A stretch of 64,000 nt of DNA from Opitutaceae bacterium (GTDB lineage: Bacteria; Verrucomicrobiota; Verrucomicrobiia; Opitutales; Opitutaceae): contig JAEUGX010000039.1 in the NCBI GenBank assembly GCA_016795545.1, positions 1 through 64,000 on the forward strand. The letters run 5' to 3'. Shown here in pieces: positions 8,587-16,274 of this stretch. Under the pieces are notes generated by a model. That model did not search any database and had not been told where the DNA came from. It saw only the letters and a program-made list of their open reading frames with translations. The translations under genes and the position numbers were made by a program. Each line of letters opens with the position of its first letter. Position 1 is the first letter of the stretch.

Positions 8587-9690
8587 ATGCTCAAAGCCGG
8601 CATCGTCGGTCTGCCCAACGTGGGCAAATCCACCCTCTTCAACGCCCTCACGCGCTCCCGCAAGGCCGAGGCCGCCAACTACCCGTTCTGCACCATCGAC
8701 CCCAACGTGGGCGTGGTGACCGTGCCGGATGAACGCCTCGCCGTCCTCCAGAAGATTGCCAAAACCGGCGTCGTTATCCCGGCCGCCATCGAGTTTGTCG
8801 ACATCGCCGGTCTGGTCGCCGGAGCCAGCAAGGGCGAAGGCCTGGGCAACCAGTTTCTGGCCAACATCCGGGAGGTCGACGCCATCGTCCAGGTGGTCCG
8901 CTGCTTCGAGGACAGCGACGTCGTGCATACCATGGGCGGAGTCGATCCGGTGCGCGATATCGAGGTCATCACCACCGAACTGGTGCTAGCCGATCTCGAT
9001 GCCGTCACCAAACGCATCGAGAAGACCCAGAAGAAAGCGAAGTCCGGTGACAAGGAAGCCATCGTCGAAATGGCCCTGCTCGAGAAATTGCAGCCGCACC
9101 TGAATGAGGGCAAGACGGCCAACACCCTCACCGCCACGCCGGAGGAAGCGGCGCTCATGAAGCTGTTCCAGCTCCTCACCGCCAAGCCCGTGCTGTTCGC
9201 GTGCAATGTCGCGGAATCCGACCTGGCCAACGCCGCCGCCAATCCTTTCGTGCAGAAGGTCGCGGAATATGTCCGCACCCACCACGACGCCGCCTACGTG
9301 CCCATCAGTGCGAAAATCGAGGCTGAGTTGATCGACCTGCCCCCCGAGGAGGCGCGGGCCTTCCTGAAGGACCTGGGCGTCGACGATTCCGGCGTATCGG
9401 CGCTGATTCGCGAAACCTACACGCTGCTCGGCCTGATAACCTACTTCACGGCCGGCGAGAAGGAGGTGCGTGCCTGGACCATCAAGAAAGGTTGGAAAGC
9501 CCCGCAGGCCGCCGGCGTCATCCATACGGATTTCGAGAAGGGCTTCATCAAGGCCGAGGTCGTTTCCTACGCGGATCTCTCCCGCCTCGGCAGCGTCGCC
9601 GCCGCACGCGACGCGGGGAAATACCGCCTCGAGGGCAAGGAGTACGTCTTCCAGGACGGCGACGTCGCCCTCTTCCGCTTCAACAACTAA
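8587..9690 (+). CDS. ychF: Ribosome-associated ATPase YchF (OLA1 family)
   Basis: A 367-residue Obg-family P-loop protein that prefers ATP to GTP and binds ribosomes; linked to translation control and oxidative stress response in other bacteria. Visible motifs are G1 (GLPNVGKST, residues 8-16), G3 (DIAGLVAGASKGEGLGNQFL) and a non-canonical G4 (CNVAESD) in place of NKxD, which is the family hallmark for ATP preference. The C-terminal TGS-like domain ends with GKEYVFQDGDVALFRFN. The ATG at 8587 gives the standard MLKAGIVGLPNVGKS start. Monocistronic. Confidence 0.98.
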   Translation: MLKAGIVGLPNVGKSTLFNALTRSRKAEAANYPFCTIDPNVGVVTVPDERLAVLQKIAKTGVVIPAAIEFVDIAGLVAGASKGEGLGNQFLANIREVDAIVQVVRCFEDSDVVHTMGGVDPVRDIEVITTELVLADLDAVTKRIEKTQKKAKSGDKEAIVEMALLEKLQPHLNEGKTANTLTATPEEAALMKLFQLLTAKPVLFACNVAESDLANAAANPFVQKVAEYVRTHHDAAYVPISAKIEAELIDLPPEEARAFLKDLGVDDSGVSALIRETYTLLGLITYFTAGEKEVRAWTIKKGWKAPQAAGVIHTDFEKGFIKAEVVSYADLSRLGSVAAARDAGKYRLEGKEYVFQDGDVALFRFNN

Positions 9691-9818
9691 AGCGGGGTAT
9701 CTCCTCCTGGCGCCCGAGCGGCGGCGCACCGGCCGTTCCGCCTGGGCAGGCCCTGCGGCCGACAAGCTCCTTTTTCGCGTCAAGTTCCTCCGCGCGCATC
9801 CGATACTAGGGGCGTTCG

Positions 9819-10742
9819 ATGGAACCGCCCTTCCACTCTTCCGCCGGAGCCCACGCGCCGCGCCGGTCGCTGGCCGCGCTTTGGGTCGCGCTGGCTTTGG
9901 CCGCAACGACGCCGGCTGAAGGTCAGACCAACTTCTATTGGGAACGCCAAGGCCAGTCGTACAACGGCAACTGGGACACCTCCACCGCCAACTGGAATAC
10001 CAACAGCGGCGGCCAGACCGGTAAGGAAAAATTCGTCAGCGGCGGAAACGCCATCTTCAGCGCCGGCACCTCGGCCACCGGAGCCTATTCGATCTTTGTC
10101 TCGGGAACGCAGGAGGTATCCGATATCGTTGTCGAGGAGGGCAATCCGATATTCAATGGTGGCACCGTCCGTTTCGTCGACTCGACTCCCACCGTCACGG
10201 TCAATGCCGGCGCCATGCTCACCTGGGGACTCACAAACTTGAGCAGCGTCACGAATTCAGTGACCTTGGCCGGCAGCGGTATCGTCAACCTCGCCGTCGA
10301 CGGCGCCTTCAACGGAACCCTCAATCTTTCGGGAGGAACGCTCCGATTGACCGGATCTTCTCTGTCCCTCGGTACCCTCAATATCACAGGCAACAGCACC
10401 CTCGATTTCGCTGGCAGTTCCTCCACGTTGAACCTCAACACCCTAAATATCAGCGCCGGTGTTACCCTCACCGTGCTGAATTGGGCGGCCGCCTCCGACT
10501 ATTTCTACACATCTCATTGGACCGGAGCGACTCCCAATACTTCCGGAAGCGCTCCCATGAACCAGGTGGTATTCAACGGCTATTCAGGAGCGGCCACCAG
10601 TTGGGACGCCTATGACCACCGGATTCGTCCCAATGTGCCCGAACCGGCCGTTTACGGGCAGTTGATGGTAGGCCTGGGCGGAGCCTTGCTTGGCTGGCGC
10701 CGTTGGCGCCGATCCAAACGGAAGGCGGCCGCTCGCACGTGA
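9819..10742 (+). CDS. PEP-CTERM-anchored beta-solenoid (autotransporter-repeat-like) secreted protein
   Basis: A 307-residue exported protein of unknown role. It has a signal peptide at about residues 15-35 (SLAALWVALALAATTPAEGQ), a domain of Gly/Ser/Thr/Asn-rich imperfect repeats typical of beta-solenoids (LNLSGGTLRLTGSS, LGTLNITGNSTLDFAGSSS), and a C-terminal sorting signal: VPEPAVYGQLMVGLGGALLG, then an Arg/Lys-rich tail. PEP-CTERM tails direct cleavage and attachment by an exosortase in polysaccharide-producing Gram-negative bacteria. The next gene is a clear paralogue. Function unassigned; a surface or matrix protein is likely. Confidence 0.85.
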   Translation: MEPPFHSSAGAHAPRRSLAALWVALALAATTPAEGQTNFYWERQGQSYNGNWDTSTANWNTNSGGQTGKEKFVSGGNAIFSAGTSATGAYSIFVSGTQEVSDIVVEEGNPIFNGGTVRFVDSTPTVTVNAGAMLTWGLTNLSSVTNSVTLAGSGIVNLAVDGAFNGTLNLSGGTLRLTGSSLSLGTLNITGNSTLDFAGSSSTLNLNTLNISAGVTLTVLNWAAASDYFYTSHWTGATPNTSGSAPMNQVVFNGYSGAATSWDAYDHRIRPNVPEPAVYGQLMVGLGGALLGWRRWRRSKRKAAART

Positions 10743-10846
10743 CGGCCTCTTTTTTCGCAAAATTTTGTTAAGTTCGGGTTGTCGGCCCGCGACAATCATT
10801 TGCACATTGCCAGCTAGGGTATTTTCACTAGAAATGCCTTACAGCA

Positions 10847-11815
10847 ATGAGCCGCCGCGTTACAGTGATTCTTCCCCATTCTGCGAGAGCCTCTGCGGGC
10901 CTTCGCCGGGGAGTCTTGGCTGCGGTTTTCTCCTGCCTGGTCGGGATCGGGTTCGGGCAGACCACTTTTTACTGGGACCGGAACGGCGCCACGACCGGCG
11001 CCGGGACGACGCCCACCGGCACGTGGGACACCACCAGCGCCAACTGGAATACCAATTCCGGCGGCACCACGGCGGCGGAAACTTTCACCTCGGGCGGCAA
11101 TGCGGTCTTCAGCGCCGGCACCAATGCCACCGGCACCTACACCGTAACCGTCAGCGGCACGCAGAATGTCTCGTCGATCAACGTGCAGGAGGGCACCCCG
11201 ACCTTCACGGGCGGCACGATCAATTTTTCTGACTCCACGCCGGATTTCACCGTCGGCTCCGGCCGCACCGTCACGGTCAACAGCAACATCTCCGGCACCA
11301 ACGGGCTGAACAAGCTCGGTGCCGGAACGCTCGTCTTCGCCAGCAGCGACAAGACTTACACCGGAACCACCAACATCAGCGCGGGCATCCTGAGCCTGAC
11401 CGCCAACCAGGCCTTTGATACCGTCAGCCTCACCGGCGGCACCCTCAGCCTCAACAACGTGAGCGCGAGCATCACCACGCTGCAGATCACGGCCAACAGC
11501 ACCATCGACTTCGCGGGCTCCTCGTCGACCCTCAACGTGACCAACCTGTCGATCAGCGCCGGCGTCACGCTCACTATCACCAACTGGGCCAACGCGGCGG
11601 ACTTCTTCTACACGACGAACTGGACCGGCGCCACTTACAACACGTCCGGCGCCGCACCGATGAACCGCATCGACTTCAACGGCGCCCCCGCCTCCGCCAC
11701 CTTATGGCAGGGCTACGACAACCAGATCACGCCGGTCCCGGAACCGTCCCTCTATGGCGCCCTCCTGCTTCTGGCGGCCAGTGGGTTCGTCTTCTGGCGT
11801 CGGCAGACCGCCTGA
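10847..11815 (+). CDS. PEP-CTERM-anchored beta-solenoid secreted protein, paralogue of the preceding gene
   Basis: A 322-residue exported protein sharing segments with its upstream neighbour, such as TANWNTNSGG / SANWNTNSGG, STLDFAGSSSTLN / STIDFAGSSSTLN, and a common ISAGVTLT stretch before a Trp-Thr-Gly-Ala region. It has a signal peptide at about residues 18-38, an autotransporter-associated beta-strand repeat (KLGAGTLVFASSDKTYTGTT, ISAGILSLTANQ) and the C-terminal PEP-CTERM signal VPEPSLYGALLLLAASGFVF followed by WRRQTA. The pair looks like a tandem duplication that has diverged mainly in the middle of the solenoid. Role unknown. Confidence 0.86.
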   Translation: MSRRVTVILPHSARASAGLRRGVLAAVFSCLVGIGFGQTTFYWDRNGATTGAGTTPTGTWDTTSANWNTNSGGTTAAETFTSGGNAVFSAGTNATGTYTVTVSGTQNVSSINVQEGTPTFTGGTINFSDSTPDFTVGSGRTVTVNSNISGTNGLNKLGAGTLVFASSDKTYTGTTNISAGILSLTANQAFDTVSLTGGTLSLNNVSASITTLQITANSTIDFAGSSSTLNVTNLSISAGVTLTITNWANAADFFYTTNWTGATYNTSGAAPMNRIDFNGAPASATLWQGYDNQITPVPEPSLYGALLLLAASGFVFWRRQTA

Positions 11816-11834
11816 CCGAGGTCCGATTACCCGC

Positions 11835-11850
11835 GCCGGCCGCGGCCGGC
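11835..11850. terminator. Perfect 16-base palindrome in the convergent gap between the PEP-CTERM gene and pxpA
   Basis: GCCGGCCGCGGCCGGC reads the same on both strands and lies between two converging genes. A hairpin here could end transcription from either side, but there is no T tract, so this call rests only on symmetry and position. A second palindrome, GGCTCATGAGCC, overlaps the pxpA stop codon. Confidence 0.3.
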
Positions 11851-11879
11851 CGTCATCGCCGCGAGCCCTAACCGCAGGC

Positions 11880-12626
11880 TCATGAGCCAAAGGCCTGGAC
11901 CGCGATGCCCGCGCGCAGCAGTTCCTGACGCAGGCGCGTGGCAAAGCCCACGGCGTCAGGGCCGTCGCCGTGCAGGCAGACGGTGTCGGCAGCGACCGCG
12001 ACTTCCGTGCCGTCCAGCGCCTTGACCCGGCCCTCCTTCACCATCCGCCGCACCTGGGCCGCCGCCTGCCGCACGTCCTGGATCAAGGCCCCCGGCAGAT
12101 TCCTCGGCGTCAGCGACCCGTCGCTCCGGTAAGTGCGGTCCGCGAAGACTTCGTTCGCCACCCGCAGGCCGTGCATCCGCCCCGCCTCGGTCAGCCGGCT
12201 GCCCGCCAGGCCGAACAGCACCAGCGCGGGATCCGCTTCACGCACCGCCGCGGCCACGGCCGCGGCCAGCGCCGGATCACGCGCCGCCATGTTGTACAGC
12301 GCGCCATGCGGCTTCACGTGCGCCACCCGGGCGCCGCACTGCCGTGCGATGATCTGCAGGAGCCGCGTCTGCGTGAGCACGAAGAGGTGCGCCTCCGCGG
12401 GCGTCAGCGGCAGCTCCCGGCGTCCGAAATGTTCGCGGTCGTTGAGGCTCGGGTGCGCGCCGATCGCCACGCCGTGCCGCCGGGCCAGCTCGATCGTGAC
12501 CTGCATCGTCTCGACGTCGCCGGCGTGGATGCCGCAGGCGATGTTCGCCGACGTGAGGAGCGGCATCAGCGCGGCATCCTGCCCCGCCCCCTCGCCGACG
12601 TCGCCGTTGAGGTCGATCCGGGCCAT
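11880..12626 (-). CDS. pxpA: 5-oxoprolinase subunit A (LamB/YcsF family)
   Basis: Subunit of the ATP-dependent 5-oxoprolinase PxpABC, which opens 5-oxo-L-proline to L-glutamate; acts in the cytosol as a damage-metabolite salvage enzyme. The 248-residue product begins MARIDLNGDVGEGAGQD, the conserved LamB/YcsF start, followed by TSANIACGIHAGD, GAHPSLNDREHFGRRE, VKPHGALYN and FADRTYRSDGSLTPR. The ATG at 12626 matches this start, so the eight in-frame codons upstream are excluded. It is last in the pxpB-pxpC-pxpA operon, 4 bp after pxpC. Confidence 0.95.
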   Translation of the reverse strand: MARIDLNGDVGEGAGQDAALMPLLTSANIACGIHAGDVETMQVTIELARRHGVAIGAHPSLNDREHFGRRELPLTPAEAHLFVLTQTRLLQIIARQCGARVAHVKPHGALYNMAARDPALAAAVAAAVREADPALVLFGLAGSRLTEAGRMHGLRVANEVFADRTYRSDGSLTPRNLPGALIQDVRQAAAQVRRMVKEGRVKALDGTEVAVAADTVCLHGDGPDAVGFATRLRQELLRAGIAVQAFGS

Positions 12627-12630
12627 GCGG

Positions 12631-13620
12631 TCACGATCCGATCCGCGCAAGCCCCAGGCGCACGCGCGTCAGGTCGCGTTCCCTCGCCAGCCACAACGCA
12701 TGGGCTGCCGCCACCGTTATTTCCTCGAACCGGATCCGATCGCCCGGCCGCAACTGCGCGACCCGCCCGAGGTCGACCGTCGCCACCGCCGCCAGCCGCG
12801 GATAGCCTCCCACCGACTGCCGGCTGGGCAGCAGCACGATGGGTTGCCCCGCCGGCGGCACCTGCACGACGCCCGCGTTCACGGACGAGGAGATCATCTC
12901 GTCCGTCCGCACCCGCGCCAGCACCGGGCCCGCCAGCTGCACGCCCATCCGGTCCGCCTCCCGCGTCGCCTCCCAGTCGGCGCTGAAGAACGTCCGCTGC
13001 GCCTCCGCCGTGAACCACGCGAATTCCGGCCCCCGCATCGCCCGCACGGTCCCGGCCGGCGCCACCCGGCCCATCGTCTCCGGGCGGACCGTCCACGCGA
13101 CCGCCCGGCGACCGCCTCCGGCCAGCGCCGCCAGCACGCGCGCCGACCACTCCCGGGGCGCGGCGACGGCGAGCGCGTCGCCGGCCCGCAGCGGGCGGCC
13201 CTCGTGTCCGCCGATGCCGGCGCGCCGGTAGGTGCTGCGGCTGCCCAGCACTTTGGGCACGTCGATCCCGCCCGCCACCGCCAACCAGGCCCGCAGCCCG
13301 GACCGCGCCGGGCCGAAGCTCACGACCTCGCCCGCCGCCACGCGCACCGCCCGGTCGCGCGGCAGCGGCTGCCCGCCCACCCGCGCGTCGAAATCCCCGC
13401 CGCTCCAGGCGACCAGCGCGTCCCGCTCGAAGCGCAGCTCCGGGCCCGTCTGCGCCAGCTCGAGCAGCGCGTCGCCCTCGTCGTTGCCGACCGCGCTGTT
13501 CGCGACCCGCGCGGCGAAGGCATCGAGCGCTCCGCCGACCACGATGCCGTACTGCTGGTAACCCGGCCGCCCCAGGTCCTGCACCGTGGTCAGCAACCCG
13601 GGCTTGAGCACCGCGATCAC
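12631..13620 (-). CDS. pxpC: 5-oxoprolinase subunit C (biotin-dependent carboxylase-like, KipA family)
   Basis: A 329-residue partner of PxpA and PxpB. It begins VIAVLKPGLLTTVQDLGRPGYQQYG, the conserved KipA start, and carries the ALDAFAARVANSAVGN segment and the PPAGQPIVLLPSRQSVGGYP motif. No ATG is available near this start. A GTG at 13620 with GGGAGG about 6 bases upstream is the best initiation codon; longer readings from upstream codons add an arginine-rich stretch that is not family-like and overlaps pxpB. Residues in the middle are rich in Ala/Gly, as expected from the base composition. Confidence 0.94.
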   Translation of the reverse strand: MIAVLKPGLLTTVQDLGRPGYQQYGIVVGGALDAFAARVANSAVGNDEGDALLELAQTGPELRFERDALVAWSGGDFDARVGGQPLPRDRAVRVAAGEVVSFGPARSGLRAWLAVAGGIDVPKVLGSRSTYRRAGIGGHEGRPLRAGDALAVAAPREWSARVLAALAGGGRRAVAWTVRPETMGRVAPAGTVRAMRGPEFAWFTAEAQRTFFSADWEATREADRMGVQLAGPVLARVRTDEMISSSVNAGVVQVPPAGQPIVLLPSRQSVGGYPRLAAVATVDLGRVAQLRPGDRIRFEEITVAAAHALWLARERDLTRVRLGLARIGS

Positions 13621-13639
13621 CGGCCACCTCCCAGGGCGC

Positions 13640-14353
13640 TCATGTCGCCTCCTCCTGCGCCGCGAATTCCTCCGGACTGATCGCACGGAAACGCACCTGG
13701 TCGCCCGCCCGCAGCAGCACGGGCGGATCCTCCTGCGGCCGGAACAGCCGCAGCGGCGTGCGGCCGATCAGGTTCCAGCCGCCGGGTGTCGCCAGCGGGT
13801 AGATCCCGGCCTGGCTCCCGCCGATGGCCACCGAGCCCGGCGGCACCGCCATGCGCGGCTTGGCGTGCCGCGGCGTCGCCAGCTCGCGCGGCAGCCCGCC
13901 GAGGTAGGGAAATCCGGGCGCGAAGCCGACCAGGTGCACCAGGTAGGCGGCCCGCGCGTGCCGGCGGACGACCTCCTCGGGGGTCAGCCCGGCCTGCGCC
14001 GCGACCCGCGCGAGGTCGGGGCCGAACGCCCCGCCGTAGCACACGGGCACGTCCACGACGCGCCCCTTCACCTTGTCCACCTTCGGCGGCGACTTGAGCC
14101 GCTCGCGCACCCGCGCCCCCAGCCACTCGACCATCGCGGCTTCCGGCGCACCGGCCTGCACCAGCCGCACCGGATCATAGAACAGCGTGACGGTCGTGTA
14201 AGCCGGCACCAGCTCGCCCACCCCGGGCAGCGGCTCGGCCGCCAGCGCGCGCCACGCGGACTGGACGCGCCGATGCGTGGACTCGTCGATGGCCTCACCC
14301 ATTTCCAGCACGAGGGCATTGTCGCCCAGCGGCACGATCTGCATGGTTATCAC
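13640..14353 (-). CDS. pxpB: 5-oxoprolinase subunit B (allophanate hydrolase subunit 1-like, KipI family)
   Basis: First gene of the pxpBCA operon, 237 residues. It begins MITMQIVPLGDNALVLEMG and contains the conserved YTTVTLFYDP, PVCYGGAFGPDL, HLVGFAPGFPYLGGLP and GGSQAGIYPLATPGGWNLIGRTP motifs in four separate stretches. The second Met (14344) is an equally good start and would remove three residues. The B-C-A order with short gaps (19 and 4 bp) indicates one transcript. Divergent from the lipoprotein gene at 14475. Confidence 0.95.
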   Translation of the reverse strand: MITMQIVPLGDNALVLEMGEAIDESTHRRVQSAWRALAAEPLPGVGELVPAYTTVTLFYDPVRLVQAGAPEAAMVEWLGARVRERLKSPPKVDKVKGRVVDVPVCYGGAFGPDLARVAAQAGLTPEEVVRRHARAAYLVHLVGFAPGFPYLGGLPRELATPRHAKPRMAVPPGSVAIGGSQAGIYPLATPGGWNLIGRTPLRLFRPQEDPPVLLRAGDQVRFRAISPEEFAAQEEAT

Positions 14354-14474
14354 TTAGACGAAGTCAGGATTTTCGCAGCCAAAATCTACCAGCTAATCGC
14401 CGCCGGCCGTCAGCCTGATAGGTGTCGGTTAGGATTGCCCTTTCGCTCCGAAGCGTGGTCTATTCCGCTTCAGA

Positions 14475-15104
14475 ATGCCGTCCCGCCCGCCCTTGATCGC
14501 CGCCCTTCTCCTGCTGCTGGCCCTGGCCGGCTGCCGCGACCGCACCATCACATCCTACCGCGCGCCCAAGGACCCGCCTCCGCCGGCCCCGCCGGCCTCC
14601 GCTCCCGCCGGGCTGCCGGCCGACCACCCGCCCATCGCCTCGACCAACGCGGGGGGCGACATGATGGCGAACACTCCCGTGGCCACCGCCGACGACTCGT
14701 CCGCCCTGGCCTGGACCGCACCCGGGGCCTGGGTCGCCAAGCCGGTCGGCGCCATGCGCAAGGGCAGCTACACCTTGAAGGGCGAAGGCGGCGAGTCCGA
14801 TCTCGGCATCACCGCTTTTCCCGGCGACACGGGCGGGCTCGAGGCCAATCTCAACCGCTGGCGCGGCCAGGTGGGCCTGCCCCCGGCGTCGAGCGCGGAG
14901 GTGACCGCCGCCGTCGAGCGCTTCGAAGCGAACGGCCTGCAGTTCCTCGTCGTGGACTACGCCGGCAACGGCAGCCGGCTGGTCGGCGCCATCGTGCCCC
15001 ACCAGGGCAACAGCTGGTTCTTCAAGCTCATGGGACCCGACGCCCTCGTCGCCGCGCAGAAGCCGGCTTTCCTCGAGTTCCTCCGCACCGTCAAGGCCCG
15101 CTGA
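14475..15104 (+). CDS. Putative lipoprotein of the cytochrome c maturation cluster
   Basis: A 209-residue protein I cannot assign to a named family. It has a lipoprotein signal peptide with lipobox LAGC (Cys19), a Pro/Ala-rich linker at about residues 32-55 and a compact domain from about residue 78 (ALAWTAPGAWVAKPVGAMRKG) to the end (FLEFLRTVKAR). The stop codon is 3 bp before the resB start, so it is co-transcribed with resB-ccsA. A role at the membrane in cytochrome c assembly is inference from position. The domain may be an outer- or inner-membrane-tethered periplasmic module; the residue after the lipid Cys is Arg, not Asp. Confidence 0.75.
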   Translation: MPSRPPLIAALLLLLALAGCRDRTITSYRAPKDPPPPAPPASAPAGLPADHPPIASTNAGGDMMANTPVATADDSSALAWTAPGAWVAKPVGAMRKGSYTLKGEGGESDLGITAFPGDTGGLEANLNRWRGQVGLPPASSAEVTAAVERFEANGLQFLVVDYAGNGSRLVGAIVPHQGNSWFFKLMGPDALVAAQKPAFLEFLRTVKAR

Positions 15105-15107
15105 GCC

Positions 15108-16274
15108 ATGTCCGACCTCGCCCGCCAGTTCCGCGACTTCTTCGTCTCGCTCCAGCTCACGGTCGCCCTGCTGATCCTTTCCCTCATCCTGGTGTTCGTG
15201 GCGACCCTCGACCAGGTGAACCTCGGCATCTGGGCCGTGCAGGAGAAATACTTCCGCAGCTTCTTCGTGATGTGGCGGATTCCCGGCTCCAATGTCTTCC
15301 TGCCCGTCTTCCCCGGCGGCTACCTCATCGGCGGCTTCCTGCTCGCGAACCTGCTCGCCGCCCACGTCTACCGCTTCCAGCTCACCTGGCGGAAGCTGGG
15401 CATCCAGCTGGCGCACGCCGGCCTCATCCTGTTGCTGATCGGCGAGCTGGTGACCGGACTGCTCCAGCAGGACAGCTCCATGCGCATCGAGACCGGCGAG
15501 ACCAAGCGCTACTCGGAAAGCTTCCGCGACAACGAGCTCGCCATCCTCGACAAGACCAACCCGGACCACGACGAGGTGGTCGCCGTCCCCGAGGCCGTGC
15601 TCGCCGACCGGGGCCTCATCCAGCACCCGCGGCTGCCCTTCCAGGTGCGGGTGCGCGAATACTTCCCCAACGCCGTCCTGACCATGCGCGACCAGGCGGG
15701 CGGCGGGGCCGGCTTCAGCGCCACCCAGGGCGTCGGCGCGCGCGTGGTCATGCTGCCGGCGCAGATGACGTTCAAGCCCGACGAGCGCAACCTCCCCGGC
15801 GCCCTGCTCGAGATCATCGGGCCGCAGGGCTCCGTCGGCACCTGGATCGTCTCGCCCCAGCTCGGCATGCCCCAGACGTTCGCCTACGACGGCCGCACCT
15901 GGGAGCTCGTGCTCCGCTTCAAGCGCTACTACAAGCCGTTCGCCCTGACCCTGCTCCAGTTCAGCCACGACCGCTACCCCGGCACCGAGATCCCGAAGAA
16001 CTTCTCCAGCCGCGTCCGCGTCCGCAGCGACGACGGCACCGAGGACCGCGAGGTCCTCATCTACATGAACAACCCGCTGCGCTACGGCGGCCTGACCTTC
16101 TATCAGGCCGGCTTCGAGGCCAATGACCGCGTCACCATCCTCCAGGTCGTCCGCAATCCCGGCTGGCTGCTGCCTTACGTCGCCTGCGTCATGATGGCGA
16201 TCGGGCTGACGTTGCAGTTCGTCTTCTCCCTCGCCGCCTTCGCCCGCCGCCGCGCCGCCGCGTCCGCCCCATGA
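15108..16274 (+). CDS. resB: Cytochrome c biogenesis protein ResB (Ccs1)
   Basis: Component of the System II heme-delivery and ligation complex that attaches heme to CxxCH motifs outside the inner membrane. The 388-residue protein has an N-terminal TM (residues about 14-34, LQLTVALLILSLILVFVATL), a second and third TM (about 65-85 and 95-117, the latter IQLAHAGLILLLIGELVTGL), a large periplasmic domain and a C-terminal TM (about 350-375). The periplasmic domain ends with NPLRYGGLTFYQAGFE, conserved in ResB. Its stop overlaps the ccsA start (ATGA), so ResB and CcsA are translationally coupled. It should serve the multiheme cytochromes encoded convergently next door. Confidence 0.93.
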   Translation: MSDLARQFRDFFVSLQLTVALLILSLILVFVATLDQVNLGIWAVQEKYFRSFFVMWRIPGSNVFLPVFPGGYLIGGFLLANLLAAHVYRFQLTWRKLGIQLAHAGLILLLIGELVTGLLQQDSSMRIETGETKRYSESFRDNELAILDKTNPDHDEVVAVPEAVLADRGLIQHPRLPFQVRVREYFPNAVLTMRDQAGGGAGFSATQGVGARVVMLPAQMTFKPDERNLPGALLEIIGPQGSVGTWIVSPQLGMPQTFAYDGRTWELVLRFKRYYKPFALTLLQFSHDRYPGTEIPKNFSSRVRVRSDDGTEDREVLIYMNNPLRYGGLTFYQAGFEANDRVTILQVVRNPGWLLPYVACVMMAIGLTLQFVFSLAAFARRRAAASAP

